Assembly: GCF_037176765.1 (NCBI RefSeq)
Contig: NC_090026.1
Span: 130,693,752-130,757,751 of the forward strand
Direction of reading: 5' to 3'
Length of the DNA stretch: 64,000 nucleotides
Source of the DNA: Anolis sagrei
Lineage: Eukaryota > Chordata > Lepidosauria > Squamata > Anolidae
Positions 1 through 36,396 of this stretch are shown in pieces; the stretch's first letter is position 1; each line of letters begins with the position of its first letter. The position numbers and the translations under genes were made by a program. The notes under the pieces were generated by a model, which was not told where the DNA came from, made no database searches, and saw nothing but the letters and a program-made list of their open reading frames with translations.

Positions 1-145
1 GTTATGAATTGCATACAGTTCCCGATCACTGAGGAAGCTTTGTTGACTCTTACTAGTTTCCACATATTGAACAGAACTTGTGAATTAAAAGAAAAGCTTT
101 GGAAATAGTGAGCATACTACTATCACCAGCAAGGGAAGTCTGCAT

Positions 146-250
146 TGGGTTGTTGTAGGTTTTTTGGGCTATATGGCCATGTTCTAGAGGCATTCTCTCC
201 TGACATTTCGTCTGCATCTATGGCAGGCATCCTCAGAGGTTGTGAAGTCT
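146..250 (+). repeat. Unclassified squamate interspersed repeat, 3' part (Penelope-like?)
   Basis: The stretch reads through the recurrent phrases 'ttgttgtaggttttttgggc', 'atggccatgttctagaggca' and 'catctatggcaggcatcctc'. The same block recurs at 25.7, 60.2, 61.7 and 63.2 kb, which shows it is interspersed. A Penelope-like origin is only my guess. Confidence 0.6.
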
Positions 251-710
251 GCATTATCTGTAATTGTGTTAAATGACCTGTTTAGGCAATTAATCCAGCC
301 TGCAATTTTTGTGTTTCTGTGCCTTCTGGTTGTTGGGATTCAACACTGCCCAAGTCTCAAGTCCTCAATGAGGAGAAATTAGAATTAGAATAGTCTAAAG
401 GTTTCCTTTCCCCCATGTCTCCTGTATGACAGTTGGGAGTATATCTTTTTCTTCTCTCTCCTCCCTTTCTGCTCTCATTCTGATCGGATGTGTAGAATGG
501 AAACTTTTCTACTGCAAGCCTTTTTAAATCTGTCTTTTGCTTCTTACATTTGAGTATGTGCTGTGTGCTTTGAAATCTCTCTCTGCGTGTGTGTCAGAGA
601 GATGTAGGGATTGGTGTTTTTTCTATCTTTTGAAACGGTAAAAGAGAGGAGTGTTAAGAGTAGCTCAGACCCAGTTATTTACCATTGAGAAATGTAGTTA
701 TTGTTTATTA
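251..710. other. No recognised feature
   Basis: Unique-looking, moderately AT-rich sequence. I see no exon with splice signals and no repeat I can name. It is presumably DHX30 intron or downstream sequence. Confidence 0.5.
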
Positions 711-1606
711 TCGATATAAATAAAAATGTAATGTTCGTTTGTGGGATTAACATAATTCAAAAACCACTGGGGGACTTGCTGCCAAATTTGGCCACAAGAC
801 ACCTACTAACCCAAGGAGTGACCATCACTAAAAAAAAAAATGGATTTTATCATTTGGGAGTTGTAGTTGCTGGGATTTACAGTTAACCTACAATCAAAGA
901 GCATTCTGAACCCCACCAATGATGGAATTGAACCAAATGTGGCACACAGGACTCCCATGACCAACAGAAAACACTAAAAGGGTTTGGTGGGCATTGACCT
1001 TGAGTTTGGGAGTTGTAGTTCACCTACATCCAGAGAGCACTGTGGACTCAAACAATGATAGATCTGGACCAAACTTGGGCATATTCGATATGCCCAAATA
1101 TGAACACAGATGGAGTTTGGGGAAAATAGACATTCACATTTGGGAGTAGCAGGTATTGGGATTTATAGTTCACCTACAATCAAAGAGCATTCTGAACCCC
1201 ACCAATGACAGAATTGGGGCAAACTTCCCACATAGAACCCCCATGACCAACCGAAAATACTTAAGGCCATCCAGTCCAATTCCCTTCACCAGGACAAGAA
1301 AAGGTAATCAAAACCCTCCTGACAAAGAGCCATCCAGCTCTAGATAGATATATATGATTCACACACAGAGAGATATAGTATCATAGATTTGAAAGGGACC
1401 CCTAAAGAAGGACAATTCTATGTTGCATATTCCAGAGTAGACACACCAGACACTCTCCACATCAACACTGATAAAGAAACAGCAAGAAATACTGTTTACC
1501 CACAAGCATCAAGACATTACATAGATTAGAAACCAACACTTTCCCATTACTTTATTTTCCAGATAACCAGGCTGGGCCACAGCAATGCATGGCAGGGGGT
1601 GGCTAG
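711..1606 (+). mobile_element. Non-autonomous Helitron (copy 1)
   Basis: It begins TC at 711 and ends CTAG at 1603-1606, followed by T. The subterminal palindrome GCCAC...(A)TGGC lies about 10 bp before the end, as expected for a Helitron. The interior carries the recurrent 'gggagttgtagttgctggga' and 'ccaatgatggaattgaacca' blocks. There is no target duplication and no transposase or helicase ORF. Other copies lie at 17986-18891 and 34502-35399. Confidence 0.75.
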
Positions 1607-1974
1607 TTGTAAATTGTGATTTTTTAAAGACAGGACTCTGCATTTTTGCCTGTCTAAGCTCCAAATTCTTTTCAGTCACATCTCACGGCACTTTGTGCTT
1701 TGCTCACTAGTGAGCTGAATACTCAACTTTTGTATCCTGCTTGTTTTTGGATGCTCTGCTATATTTTGGGTAGTTTTCCCTAACACTGATTACAACCCTC
1801 CACCCACTAGTTCACCTGGAAGGCTGAATTCTATTTCCTGTTGTTGGATTGGGCAAAAGATACTCATCATACACAGGGCACTCTGCTTATCCCTGCTAGA
1901 AAGTCCTTCTCACTCTCCAACAAAGCTTTGTTAGATACTGTTCTGAACATCAATTTCCCATACCCCTTTCTCCC
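1607..1974. other. No recognised feature
   Basis: Unassigned sequence between the Helitron and the CR1 piece. No open frame with splice signals was seen. Confidence 0.4.
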
Positions 1975-2195
1975 AGGTCAAAATATAAATACTTCCTGAC
2001 TGTGAGAGCCGTTCAGCAGTGGAACGCTCTGCCCCAGAGTGTGGTGGAGGCTCCTTCTTTGGAAGCTTTTAAACAGAGGCTGGATGGCCATCTGTCAGGG
2101 ATGATTTGAATGCAATATTCCTGCTTCTTGGCAGAATGGGGTTGGACTGGATGGCCCATGAGGTCTCTTCCAACTCTTTGATTCTATGAAATATG
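1975..2195 (+). mobile_element. CR1 LINE 3' fragment
   Basis: It encodes the end of the CR1 reverse transcriptase ('TVRAVQQWNALPQSVVEAPS') and then the family 3' tail 'ggatggcccatgaggtctct...tttgattctatg'. It is strongly 5'-truncated. Confidence 0.85.
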
Positions 2196-2389
2196 TATCT
2201 TTGAGCAGAAGCTAGCTTCCATACACCTGAAGAAGTGGACTGCAAACTGTGAAAGCTTATGTCAAATGAAACATTAAAGATGGCTACTTTCACTGCAATA
2301 GGCTAACAGGGCTGCTGCCCATCTGCTCCTGCCTCCAGGTTTCTGTCAGGCAACTCCTGGGGGCAAGAAAAAGCCTGAGAAGCCCCTCA

Positions 2390-27103
<24,714 letters not shown>

Positions 27104-27290
27104 CTTTGAGAAAGAGAGCCGGGGCGCGCACGGCGACGACGTCACGCCCGGCGCGCCTGCGCTTTTGTGGCATCTTCACCTCCGCCCCTGCCGCGCCATC
27201 TAGCGGGCGGCTGCCTGGCACTGCAGGGGAGCATCCAGACAAAAACACAGAGGGGAGGAAAAAAGGACCAGGAGGCAGTGATATAGTAAT
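27104..27290 (-). promoter_or_regulatory. DHX30 CpG-rich promoter and 5' UTR
   Basis: GC-rich sequence without a TATA box. It has an NRF1-like GCGCCTGCGC at 27153-27162, a CRE-like TGACGTCG (27137-27144, minus strand) and a YY1/TISU-type AAGATGGCGGC that overlaps the start codon. The transcription start was not determined. Confidence 0.65.
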
Positions 27291-27292
27291 AG

Positions 27293-27357
27293 ATCAGGCA
27301 TGGGCAAACTTGGGCCCTCCCTCCAGGTGTTTTGGACTCCAACTCCCACCATTCCTA
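27293..27357 (+). mobile_element. hAT-type MITE half
   Basis: 'gatcaggcatgggcaaactt' and 'ttttggactccaactcccac' form the left arm of the 31592-31725 family. Confidence 0.65.
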
Positions 27358-28030
27358 ATTTATTTATTTATTTATTTATTTACTGCATTTGTAGACCGCC
27401 GTTCTCAGCCCTAGGGCGACTCACGGCGGTGTACAACATATAAAAAACAATTTACAAAAAAGCAATATCATAAACAACAATAACAACATCGGTATCAATA
27501 ATACAATTACACTAAGTCATTCGCGACGTCTCATCGTAGAATCACAATCCAATCTCGTTATCCATATTCCGTTCCAATCATCATTGCTAATTTGTTGTAG
27601 CACTTAGTCAAACGCCTTCTCAAACAACCACGTCTTTAGTCTCTTGCGGAATGTCATAAGGGAGGGCGCCTGTCTGATATCTACAGGGAGGGTGTTCCAC
27701 AGCCGGGGGGCCACCACCGAGAAGGCCCTCTCCCTCGTCCCCGCCAGGCGTGCCTGTGAGGCGGGCGGGATCGAGAGGAGGGCCTCCCCAGACGATCTCA
27801 AGGTCCTCGTGGGCTCGTAGGCCGAGATGCGGTCAGACAGGTATTTTGGGCCGGAACCGTTTAGGGCTTTGTAGGCCAACACCAGCACCTTGAATTGGGC
27901 CAGGGAGCAGATCGGCAGCCAGTGGAGCTGGGACAACAAGGGCGTTGTGTGCTCCCTGCGTCCCGCTCCTGTTAGTAATATGGCTGCCGCGCGCTGGACT
28001 AGCTGAAGCTTCCGGGCCGTCTTTAATTCC
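27358..28030 (-). mobile_element. L2-like LINE 3' part
   Basis: The minus frame reads ..LQLVQRAAAILLTGAGRREH, YKALNGSGPKYLSDRISAYE, LLSIPPASQARLAGTRERAF and ..MTFRKRLKTWLFEKAFD, followed by the tail. The frame is long and open, so this copy is fairly young. Confidence 0.9.
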
Positions 28031-28073
28031 AAATCAATTCTGCCTGAGTGGGGATTTGGACCCTTGGCTGCAT

Positions 28074-29280
28074 CTAGAAGCAGATGGCAAAAACAGAAGA
28101 ATGGCCTGCCCCAGGGGAGTGTGCTTGCTCCATCCATGTTCAACACCTTAAGAATAGACAAGCATCCCGAGCTCTGAGGATCCCACTGGAGCATTGCAGC
28201 ACACCCACATACCTGCGAACCACTATGAACCATGCTCTGACCTACAAGAAGCACTGCTTGAACATCAAGCAAAAAGTGGGCGCTAGAAACAATATCATAC
28301 AAAAGCTGACTGGCACAACCTGGGGATCACAACCAGACACAGTGAAGACATCTGCCCTCGCACTATGCTACTCTGCTGCTGAGTACGCATGCCCAGTGTG
28401 GAACGCATCTCACCATGCTAAAACAGTGGATGTGGCTCTTAATGAGACATGCCGCATTATCACGGGGTGTCTACGCCCTACACCACTGGAGAAATTACAC
28501 TGTTTAGCTGGTATTGCACCACCTGACATCTGCCAGGAAGTAGCAGCCAATAATGAAAGAACCAAGGCAGAGACATCTCCAGCCCATCCCTGTTTGGGTA
28601 TCACCCAGCACATCAACAACTTAAATCAAGAAATAGTTTTATAAGATCGACAGAGACACTTGCTGGAACACCTCAGCAAGCGAGAGTCCAAAAGTGGCAG
28701 GGTCAAACCCAGAACCTCAGCCAATGGCTGATACCATGAATGATTTGTCATATTGTTGTTTAATTGTTGTTATGCTATTGCTTTTAAATGTTCCCATGAT
28801 TTTGTAATGTGTTTATTGAAACTGTTGTTGTTAATCGCTTTGAGTCACCTAAGGGCTGAGAAAAGCAGTATATAAATGAAGTAAATAATAAATAAATAAA
28901 TAAATACCAAAGGAGAGACTCCCCCCTGGGCACACAGAAGACTGGGCGACTTGGAAGGCGCTGAACAGACTGCGCTCTGGCACCACGAGATGCAGAGCCA
29001 ACCTTCAGAAATGGGGCCACAAAGTGGAATCCTCGACATGCGAGTGTGGAGAAGAGCAAACCACTGACCACCTGCTGCAATGCAATCTGAGCCCTGCCAC
29101 ATGCACAAGGGAGGACCTTCTTGCAGCAACACCAGAAGCACTCCAAGTGGACAGCTACTGGTCAAAGGACATTTAATCAACTACCAAACTCGCAAAGTTT
29201 GTATTTTGTCTGTCTGTTCGTTTTGTTCTGTTAGAAATGTAATACAATTGACTGGTTGCCCTGACACGACAAATAAATAA
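28074..29280 (+). mobile_element. Non-LTR retrotransposon 3' part with nested LINE tail
   Basis: The frame reads YKKHCLNIKQKVGARNNIIQ, LCYSAAEYACPVWNASHHAK and RIITGCLRPTPLEKLHCLAG. From 28909 the C-terminal finger region and the ATAAATAA tail follow, as at 7707-8190. A foreign LINE/SINE tail (about 28735-28908) is nested between the two. Clade unresolved. Confidence 0.82.
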
Positions 29281-29975
29281 GCTGCCCTCCAACATCATCC
29301 CAACTCACCAGACAATAGCACCAAACATATACATGATACACATTTAGAAATGCCATGCAAGAATGTCAAAAGGCTTCAAGGGTGATTTAGCATTTTTTAC
29401 TGAGCAGATGCAACAGTTCCTTCCTCCTCCTCTCTTTCCAGCCTCTACAAAGTAACTCTTTATTCCTGCACACATTTCTTGTTCTAAGATCAATGTTTGG
29501 AACTTAGAAGGCGCATTGAATATGGAAAACTAATAATGATTTAACTGCAGAGCTAGATAAAACAACAAGGGAAAGAAAACGGCAGAAGATGCAAACTTGT
29601 AAGGATTTCAGCACCAAGGACAGTAGCCTCCAAGGTGGCACAAACCCGTGCAACGAGGGACAAAATATAAACTGTGAAAAGAATCATTCTGACTGTTTCA
29701 AATTTGAGGAAAAACTAAATAAAAACTAAATTTGCAAAACCAGTAAAAGGGCAGCTGGGGCCAGGGAAGTCTTCAGTGTATCAAGATGCAGTATACAAGT
29801 CATGGCAACAGAATGCTCCCTAGACCTTTGGAAAGATGGCTCACGTCATCAAGAGAAAAATCTATGGTGTATATCTTCAACATAATGAACATGAGGGCAG
29901 ATCCATGTTCCCAGAGGGCTTGGGTGATGCCCTTTTTAACCTTGCACAACAGAAATGTGAACTGAATGAACATCT
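29281..29975. other. No recognised feature
   Basis: Intergenic sequence. No repeat or gene I can support. Confidence 0.4.
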
Positions 29976-30895
29976 AATAATAATAATAATAATGATCAGC
30001 ACACTGGGTGGAGTACCTAAAGACCTTGGCCTGCACTTAAACACAATTGGTGCTGACAAAATTACCACCTGCCAGCTGCAGAAGGCCACCTTATTGGGAT
30101 CTGCACACATTATTCGCCGATACATCACATAGTCCTAGACGCTTGGGAAGTGTCTGACGTGTGATCCAATACAACGGCCAGCAGAGTGTCTGCTGTGGAC
30201 TCATCTTGTTGTGTTTCAAATAATAATAATAGGAGTTACAGATTGAACTGCAATAACTCTGGCACAAGCCAGTAATGGTGGTCCCAGTGGTGATCGGCAC
30301 ACTGGGTGCAGTGTCTAAAGACTCTGGCCTGCACTTAAAAACAATCGGAGCTGACAAAATTGCCACTTGTCACCTACTTGGACCTGCACGCATAATTCGC
30401 CAATATATCACACAGTTCTAGGACACTTTGGAAGTGTCCGACGTGTGATCAAATACATAAGCCAGCGTGATCTTGATTGCTGCATACTAATCTTATGTAT
30501 CTAATGATAGTAATAATAAGTATGGATCATCGATGTCACAATCCCAGGTGACAGCAGGATTGCAGAGAAACAACTGGAAAATCTGACACAATATGAGGAT
30601 TTAAAGATCGAACTGCAAAGACTCTGGCACATGCCAGTCAAGGGGGTCCCAGTGGTGATCGGCACACTGGGTGCAGTGCCTAAAGACCTTGGCCTGCACT
30701 TAAACACAATTGGTGCTGACAAGAGTACCATCTGCCAACTGCAAAAGGCCACCTTACTGGGATCAGCACACATTATTCGTCGATACATCACACAGTCCTA
30801 GACACTTGGGAAGTGTCCGACGTGTGATCCAACACAACAGCCAGCAGAGTGTCTGCTGTGGACTCACCTTATTGTGTTTCAAATAATAATAATAA
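29976..30895 (+). mobile_element. Three partial copies of one LINE C-terminal end
   Basis: The peptide PVVIGTLGAVPKDLGLHLNT and ADKI.TCQLQKATLLGSAHII recur three times (about 29997-30200, 30280-30480 and 30525-30870). Each is followed by the same 'aagtgtccgacgtgtgatcc' stretch and, in most, by ATA repeats. Confidence 0.75.
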
Positions 30896-31150
30896 TAATA
30901 ATAATAATAATTATAATTATTATTATTCAGGGTGGCTTCAAAAAAAAAAGCAAAAAAAATCAATGCCACGTGCAACAACAAATTAACCCAATTAAAATAA
31001 ACAATAAACAGTTAAAAATAGAACAATTGAACAACCTAAGGTGTACAACCTAGCCAGTAGTAAAAACACTACTGGCCCATGTCTTCAGGCCACCTTCTTA
31101 AAAGGAGTGCTTTGTGGAGCACAACTGCTGACGGTGAACACATGAGCTGA
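30896..31150 (-). repeat. ATA microsatellite and LINE tail remnant
   Basis: An (ATA)n run from about 30885 to 30930 leads into A-rich sequence resembling a minus-strand L2 tail. Confidence 0.5.
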
Positions 31151-31591
31151 AATATCAGGGTGGGAAAGGTTGTTAAATAATTTTCAGTTCAACAGGTGAC
31201 ACACTTTCCTTCCTTAACATATCTGCCACCTTCTCTATTTTTGCTCCCCCCCCCCCCCCCCGTCCCAAGGAAGCATATTTGCAGACCTAACAGGTCAGGT
31301 TTTCAAGCTCAAGTTGAGGCACTAAAATCAATGTTGGAAGAGCTTGCCTTGATGTTCATTCACTGTCAGAGTAAGAAAACTAAGGATGCAGCTGCCCTGT
31401 AAAATGAATGCAATTTGATATCACTTTAACTGCCATGGCTCTGTGCTATGGAACCTTGGGAATTATAGTTTTACAAGGCCTTTAATCTTCTCTGCTGGCA
31501 TCCCACCAAATCAGAAATCCCACGAGTCCATAGTGCTGAGCCATGTCAGGTAAAGTGCTGTCAAATGGCTTTCATTTTACAATGTATAGAT

Positions 31592-31725
31592 CAGGCAAGG
31601 GCAAACTTGAGCCTTCCAGGTGTTTTGGACTTCAACTCCCACAATTCCTAACAGCCTACTGGCTGTTAGGAATTGTGGGAGTTGGAGTCCAAAACACCTG
31701 GAGGGTCCAAGTTGGCTCAGGCCCG
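31592..31725. mobile_element. Palindromic hAT MITE (complete)
   Basis: 134 bp whose two halves are inverted copies (ccaggtgttttggacttcaa ... ggagtccaaaacacctgg). A perfect 8-bp duplication GTATAGAT lies at 31584-31591 and 31726-31733. Confidence 0.9.
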
Positions 31726-32099
31726 GTATAGATCCATTCAAAGTCTTATGAAAGGTTAGGCTTAGTGGCGAGACCTGCAAGATCTTGAGTTTGAGAATAT
31801 GGCTTTTGGAGAGAAAAACAGAGCCAGCCCTTCATCCATCATGGGCCCTCGATCACTGCCCACTCCTAGAGCTCCTTCGTTTTGTTACACAACTCTCATC
31901 TTGGTCAAGAAATGAGAAATCCCCCTTCCAGTTGCTTGCTTCTTACCTCTTCTACATGAATTCAGGGAGAACATCTCTGGCAGAGGAAAAGAGTACAGTT
32001 CCTGGGGAAAAAAACAAAAGGTAAGGAGTGATAAAAATGAAAATAAATCAAAGGAGACATCACTCATTGTTGTTAATTCTGTTAATTTATCATCAAGTC

Positions 32100-32520
32100 A
32101 ACGTCATGTAATGTGATGTGGCAGCTTAAGGAGCTGGGCATGTTTAGCCTGAAGAAGAGAAGGCTGAGAGGAGATATGATAGCCATGTATAAATATGTGA
32201 GAGGAAGCCACAGGGAGGAGGGAGCAAGCTTGTTTTCTGCTTCCCTGGAGACTTGGACACGTGACAATAGCTTCAAACTACAAGAGAGGAGATTCCATCT
32301 GAACATGAGGAAGAACTTCCTGACTGTGAGAGCCGTTCAGCAGTGGAACTCTCTGCCCTGGAGCGTGGTGGAGGCTCCTTCTTTGGAAGCTTTTAAACAG
32401 AGGGTGGATGGCCATCTGTCAGGGGTGATTTGAGTGCAATACACCTGCTTCTTGGCAGAATGGGGTTGGAATGGATGGCCCATGAGGTCTCTTCCAACTC
32501 TTTGATTCTATGATTCATCA
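32100..32520 (+). mobile_element. CR1 LINE 3' fragment
   Basis: The frame reads [40 protein letters not shown] and FLTVRAVQQWNSLPWSVVEA. The tail is 'gaggtctcttccaactcttt' + 'gattctatgattc'. Confidence 0.92.
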
Positions 32521-32575
32521 TATGGTGACCCTACGAATGAGAACCTCTCCAACTTGTTGAGGACAGAATCTAGGG

Positions 32576-34064
32576 CAGTGTTTCTCTACCTGGGGGTTGG
32601 GACCTCCTCACGACCCCACCCAGGGGAGGTTCCCTGAACTGGTGGTTGCCTGTACATAAGACCCCAGCATCACAGGTGTCTTGTACACCCAAACATGGCA
32701 CTTCTTGGGTGGAGAGGACTAGTCCACCACAGATCTCTTTCCTACAAAGACACAGAATAGTGTTTCTCAACGCGGGGGTCGGGACCCCTGGGGGGGGGGC
32801 TCATGAGGGGGTGCCAAAGACCATCAGAAAATAGTATTTTCTGTTGGGCATGGGGTTCTGTGTGGGAAGTTTGGCCCAATTCTATCATTGGTGGGGTTCA
32901 AAATGCTCTTTGATTGTACAACTCACAAATGTCAAGGTCTATTTTCCCCAAACTCCACCAGTGTTCATATTTGGACATATTGAGTATTTGAGTTTGGCCC
33001 GGATCCATCATTGTTTGAGTCCATAGTGCTCGCTAGATGTAGGTGAACTACAACTCCGAAACTCAAGGTCAAGGCCCACCAAACATTTCCAGTATTTTTT
33101 GTTGGTCATGGGAGTTCTGTGTGCCACATTTGGTTCAATTCCATCATTGGTGGAATTCAGGATGCTCTTTTATTGTAGGTGAACTATAAATCCCAGCAAC
33201 TACAACTCCCCCAAAACAAAATCAATCCCCCCAACCACAGCAGTGTTTGAATTTGGGCATATCGGGTATTTGTGCCCAGTGAATGAAAATATTCCTGCAT
33301 ATCAGAGATTTACATGACGATTCATAACAGTAGCAAAATTACATTTATGAAGTAGCAGCGAAAATGATGTTATGGTTGGGGGTCACCTTACTTAGGCGAT
33401 CCCTCATTGGACGAGTAGGATAGTCTTCCAGGATCAGTATTCTTTTGGATCCATAGGTCGCTGTGGAGCCCTCTTCTTGACCTGTATCTTCTCCCACAGT
33501 GAGGGCATTGGTTTCCAGGTGGAAGGCGCTCTTGGTCAGGGTTGGCTTGACGCGCCGTCCTCCTGGCACGTTTCTCTCTTTCACCCTCCATTCGTGCCTC
33601 TTCAAATTCTGCAGCACTGCTGGTCACAGCTGACTTCCAGCTGGAGCGCTCAAGGGCCAGGGCTTCCCAGTTCTCAGTGTCTATGCCAGAGATTTTAAGG
33701 TTGGCTTTGAGCCTATCTTTAAATCTCTTTTCCTGCCCACCAGCATTCCGTTTTCTTGAGTTCGGAGTAGAGCAACTGCTTTGGGAGATGATGGTCGGGC
33801 ATCCGGATAACGTGGCCGGTCCAGTGGAGTTGATGGCGGAGGACCATTGCTTTAGTGCTGGTGGTCTTTGCTTCTTCCAGCACGCTGATGTTTGTCCACT
33901 TGTCTTCCCAAGAGATTTGTAGGATTTTCCGGAGGCAGCGCTGATGGAATCGTTTCAGGAGTTGCATGCGACATCTGTAGACAGTCCACGTTTCGCAGGG
34001 GGGTCACCACAACATGAGGAACTGCATGAAGGGGTCACAGCATTAGGAAGGTTGAGAAACACTG
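32576..34064 (+). mobile_element. hAT-type DNA transposon with nested LINE
   Basis: The ends are CAGTGTTTCTCTACCTGGGG and GAAGGTTGAGAAACACTG. The 8-bp duplication ATCTAGGG is at 32568-32575 and 34065-34072. A second terminus-like copy at about 32757 suggests a hAT inside or next to a hAT. It is the same family as 14508-15231. Confidence 0.85.
33388..33998 (-). mobile_element. LINE C-terminal fragment nested in the hAT element
   Basis: Flanked by GGGGGTCACC on both sides (33378-33387 and 33999-34008). The minus frames read LLKRFHQRCLRKILQISWED, VLRHQLHWTGHVIRMPDHHL and the terminal finger CPHCGRRYRSRRGLHSD. The insertion is 5'-truncated and its clade unresolved. Confidence 0.85.
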
Positions 34065-34264
34065 ATCTAGGGCTTCCTATGTGCAAAACGCCATGTTGAT
34101 GAGCTCAATTTCAGTCTTAAGTCATAGTGATACATATTGGAAATGCATGGCCGGCTTGTTTTCTATATGTGAAACTGAAATCGATTCCCTAGATGTGAAA
34201 CTGAAATTTGTTCTCAATCCTTTCTTTTCCAAACAGCAGTTTTGAGGGCAGGGAGATGAGGACA

Positions 34265-34500
34265 TAGCAGGGAAAGAGTTAAGATGTGTTGTTGGGCTTG
34301 GCCTATGTCTGTTCTTGTTTTTATTGTATTGTAAAATTAATTGTATTGTTTTAATCTACTGCTGTAAACCGCTCCGAGCCAAATTGGGAGTAGCGGTATA
34401 CAAGTCAAATAAATAAATAAATAAAAAAAAAAAATATAAACCGCTCCGAGTCCCTTGGGAAATGGTGGTGGGATATAAATAAAGATTATTTTTATTATCT
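34265..34500 (+). repeat. Two successive LINE/SINE tails
   Basis: 'accgctccgagccaaattgg' and 'aaccgctccgagtcccttgg' are each followed by ATAAATAAA. Confidence 0.65.
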
Positions 34501-34501
34501 A

Positions 34502-35399
34502 TCTATATATAAATGCTCTGTGCATAATGAGTACCTTAAAAACAAAAGAACCAATGAACGAAATCACACCAAATTTGGCAACAAAATGTCTCACAACACA
34601 AGGAATGACCATCGCTCAAAAAATTATGATTTTGTCATTTGGGAGTTGTAGCTGCTGGGATTTATAGTTCACCTACAATCAAGAGCATTCTGAACCCCAC
34701 CAACGATGGAATTGAACCAAACTTGGCACACAGAACTCCCATGACCAACAGAAAATCTTGGAAGGGTTTGATGGGCATTAACCTTGAGTTTGGGAGTTGT
34801 AGTTCACCTACATCCAGAGAGCACGGTGGACTCAAACAATGATGGATCTGCACCAAACTTGGCAAAAGTACTCAATACGCCCAAATATGAACACAGATGG
34901 AGTTTGGGGAAAATAGACCCTGACATTTGGGAGTTGTAGTTACTGGGATTTATAGTTCACCTACAATCAAAGAGCATTCTGAACCCCACCAACTATAGAA
35001 TTGAACTAAACTTTCCACATAGAACCCCATGAGGAACAGAAAATATTCAAGGCCATCCAGTCCAACTCCCTTCACTGGGGCAAGAAAATGTAATCAAAGT
35101 CCTCCTGACAAAGAGCCATCCAGCCATAGATATAGATAGATATATATGATTCACACAGAGAGAGATATAGTATCATAGATTTGGAAGGGACCCTTAAAAA
35201 TGGACAATGATATGTTGCATGTTCCAGGGTGGGCAAACCAGACAATCTCCACATCAACACTGACAAAGAAACAGCAAGAAATACTGTTTACCCACAAGCA
35301 GAAAGAAATTACATATATTAGAAACCAACAATTCCTCATTACTTTATTTTTCCAGATCACCAAACTGGGCCACAGCAATGCGTGGCAGGGGATAGCTCG
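34502..35399 (+). mobile_element. Non-autonomous Helitron (copy 3)
   Basis: It starts TCTATATATAAATGCTCTGT and ends CTCG|T (35396-35399). The subterminal GCCACAGCAATGCGTGGC is in place. The interior is as in the other copies. Confidence 0.8.
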
Positions 35400-35530
35400 T
35401 AAATAAATAAAAATATGTGCAGGCCCCAACTCAAACTGAGCTGCCAGTAATAAAACAAGGGTGTAAGTGCCTTAATGCGGTCGTGCATGAGAATAAGCTG
35501 TTTGCAGCAACGCGTGGCAGGGGACAGCTA

Positions 35531-35531
<1 letters not shown>
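35399..35531 (+). mobile_element. Extra Helitron 3' terminus carrying a segment shared with a DHX30 intron
   Basis: A second terminus CAGCAACGCGTGGCAGGGGA ends CAGCTAG at 35531, followed by T. The 105 bp before it are the inverted match of 12451-12556. An (ATT)n run follows. Confidence 0.7.
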
Positions 35532-35563
<32 letters not shown>

Positions 35564-35565
35564 GT

Positions 35566-36074
35566 TAAGCCCACCCACCTTTTCTTTTTATGATCCTGAC
35601 CCTGGTTTCTCCAAAAGTTCTAATTTAAAGTTTTAAAAAGCAAGAGCACATTGCCAAAACATGCATTTAACACGGCATACAGTTTGGCTCCAACCAGCAG
35701 TACACCAATTATTAGGATGAGAGAAAATCCAACACAGACAAAGAGGCGGAAATTCTCATGACGTCACCAAGAGCCATTTTTAGCCATTTAAACCATCTAT
35801 ACTCCGCAGGGATCCCAACTGATAAGTCACGAAAAGGCCACGGCGAGCTTCTCCTCTCCTTTCCGCTGCATCTTGAATGGTAGCAAACCAGCAGGAGAAC
35901 CATTGCAGAAGAGGGGGAAGAAAGAGACCCCCGCCCACGTCTGCACACTCCTCTGCAGGCAGAAGAGTAGGAGCCGATACACCCTTGCGGGGTGAGAAGG
36001 GCAGAATATAAATGCTGTCAATAAATGAATAAATAAATTTATAGAGCCCAAGCCTATACTTCTATTATTTAGAT
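35566..36074. other. Mostly unassigned, with one SINE/LINE tail
   Basis: Only a tail at about 35985-36040 ('gcggggtgagaagggcagaa' + ATAAATGAATAAATAA) is recognisable. Confidence 0.45.
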
Positions 36075-36396
36075 TTAGAAGCATGCCTGAATATCAAGCA
36101 AAAAGTGGGCGCTAGAAACAATATCATACGAAAGCTGACTGGAAGAACTTGGGAATCACAACCAGACACAGTGAAGACATCAGTCTTTACACTTTGCTAC
36201 TCTGCCGCTGAGTATGCATGCCCGTGTGGAACACATCTCATCACGCTAAAACAATGAATGTGGCTTTTAATGAGACATGCCACATTATGACAGGTTGTTT
36301 GCACCCTATACCACTGGAAAAATTATACTGTTTAGCCCGCATTGCACCACCTGAAATCTGCAGGAACACCTCAGCAAGCGAGAGTCCAAAAGTGGC
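36075..36396 (+). mobile_element. Non-LTR retrotransposon fragment (28.1-kb family)
   Basis: 'tatcaagcaaaaagtgggcg' and the peptide WNTSHHAKTMNVAFNETCHI show the family. The same element's later part resumes at about 36881 ('ggacagctactggtcaaagc'). Confidence 0.75.
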
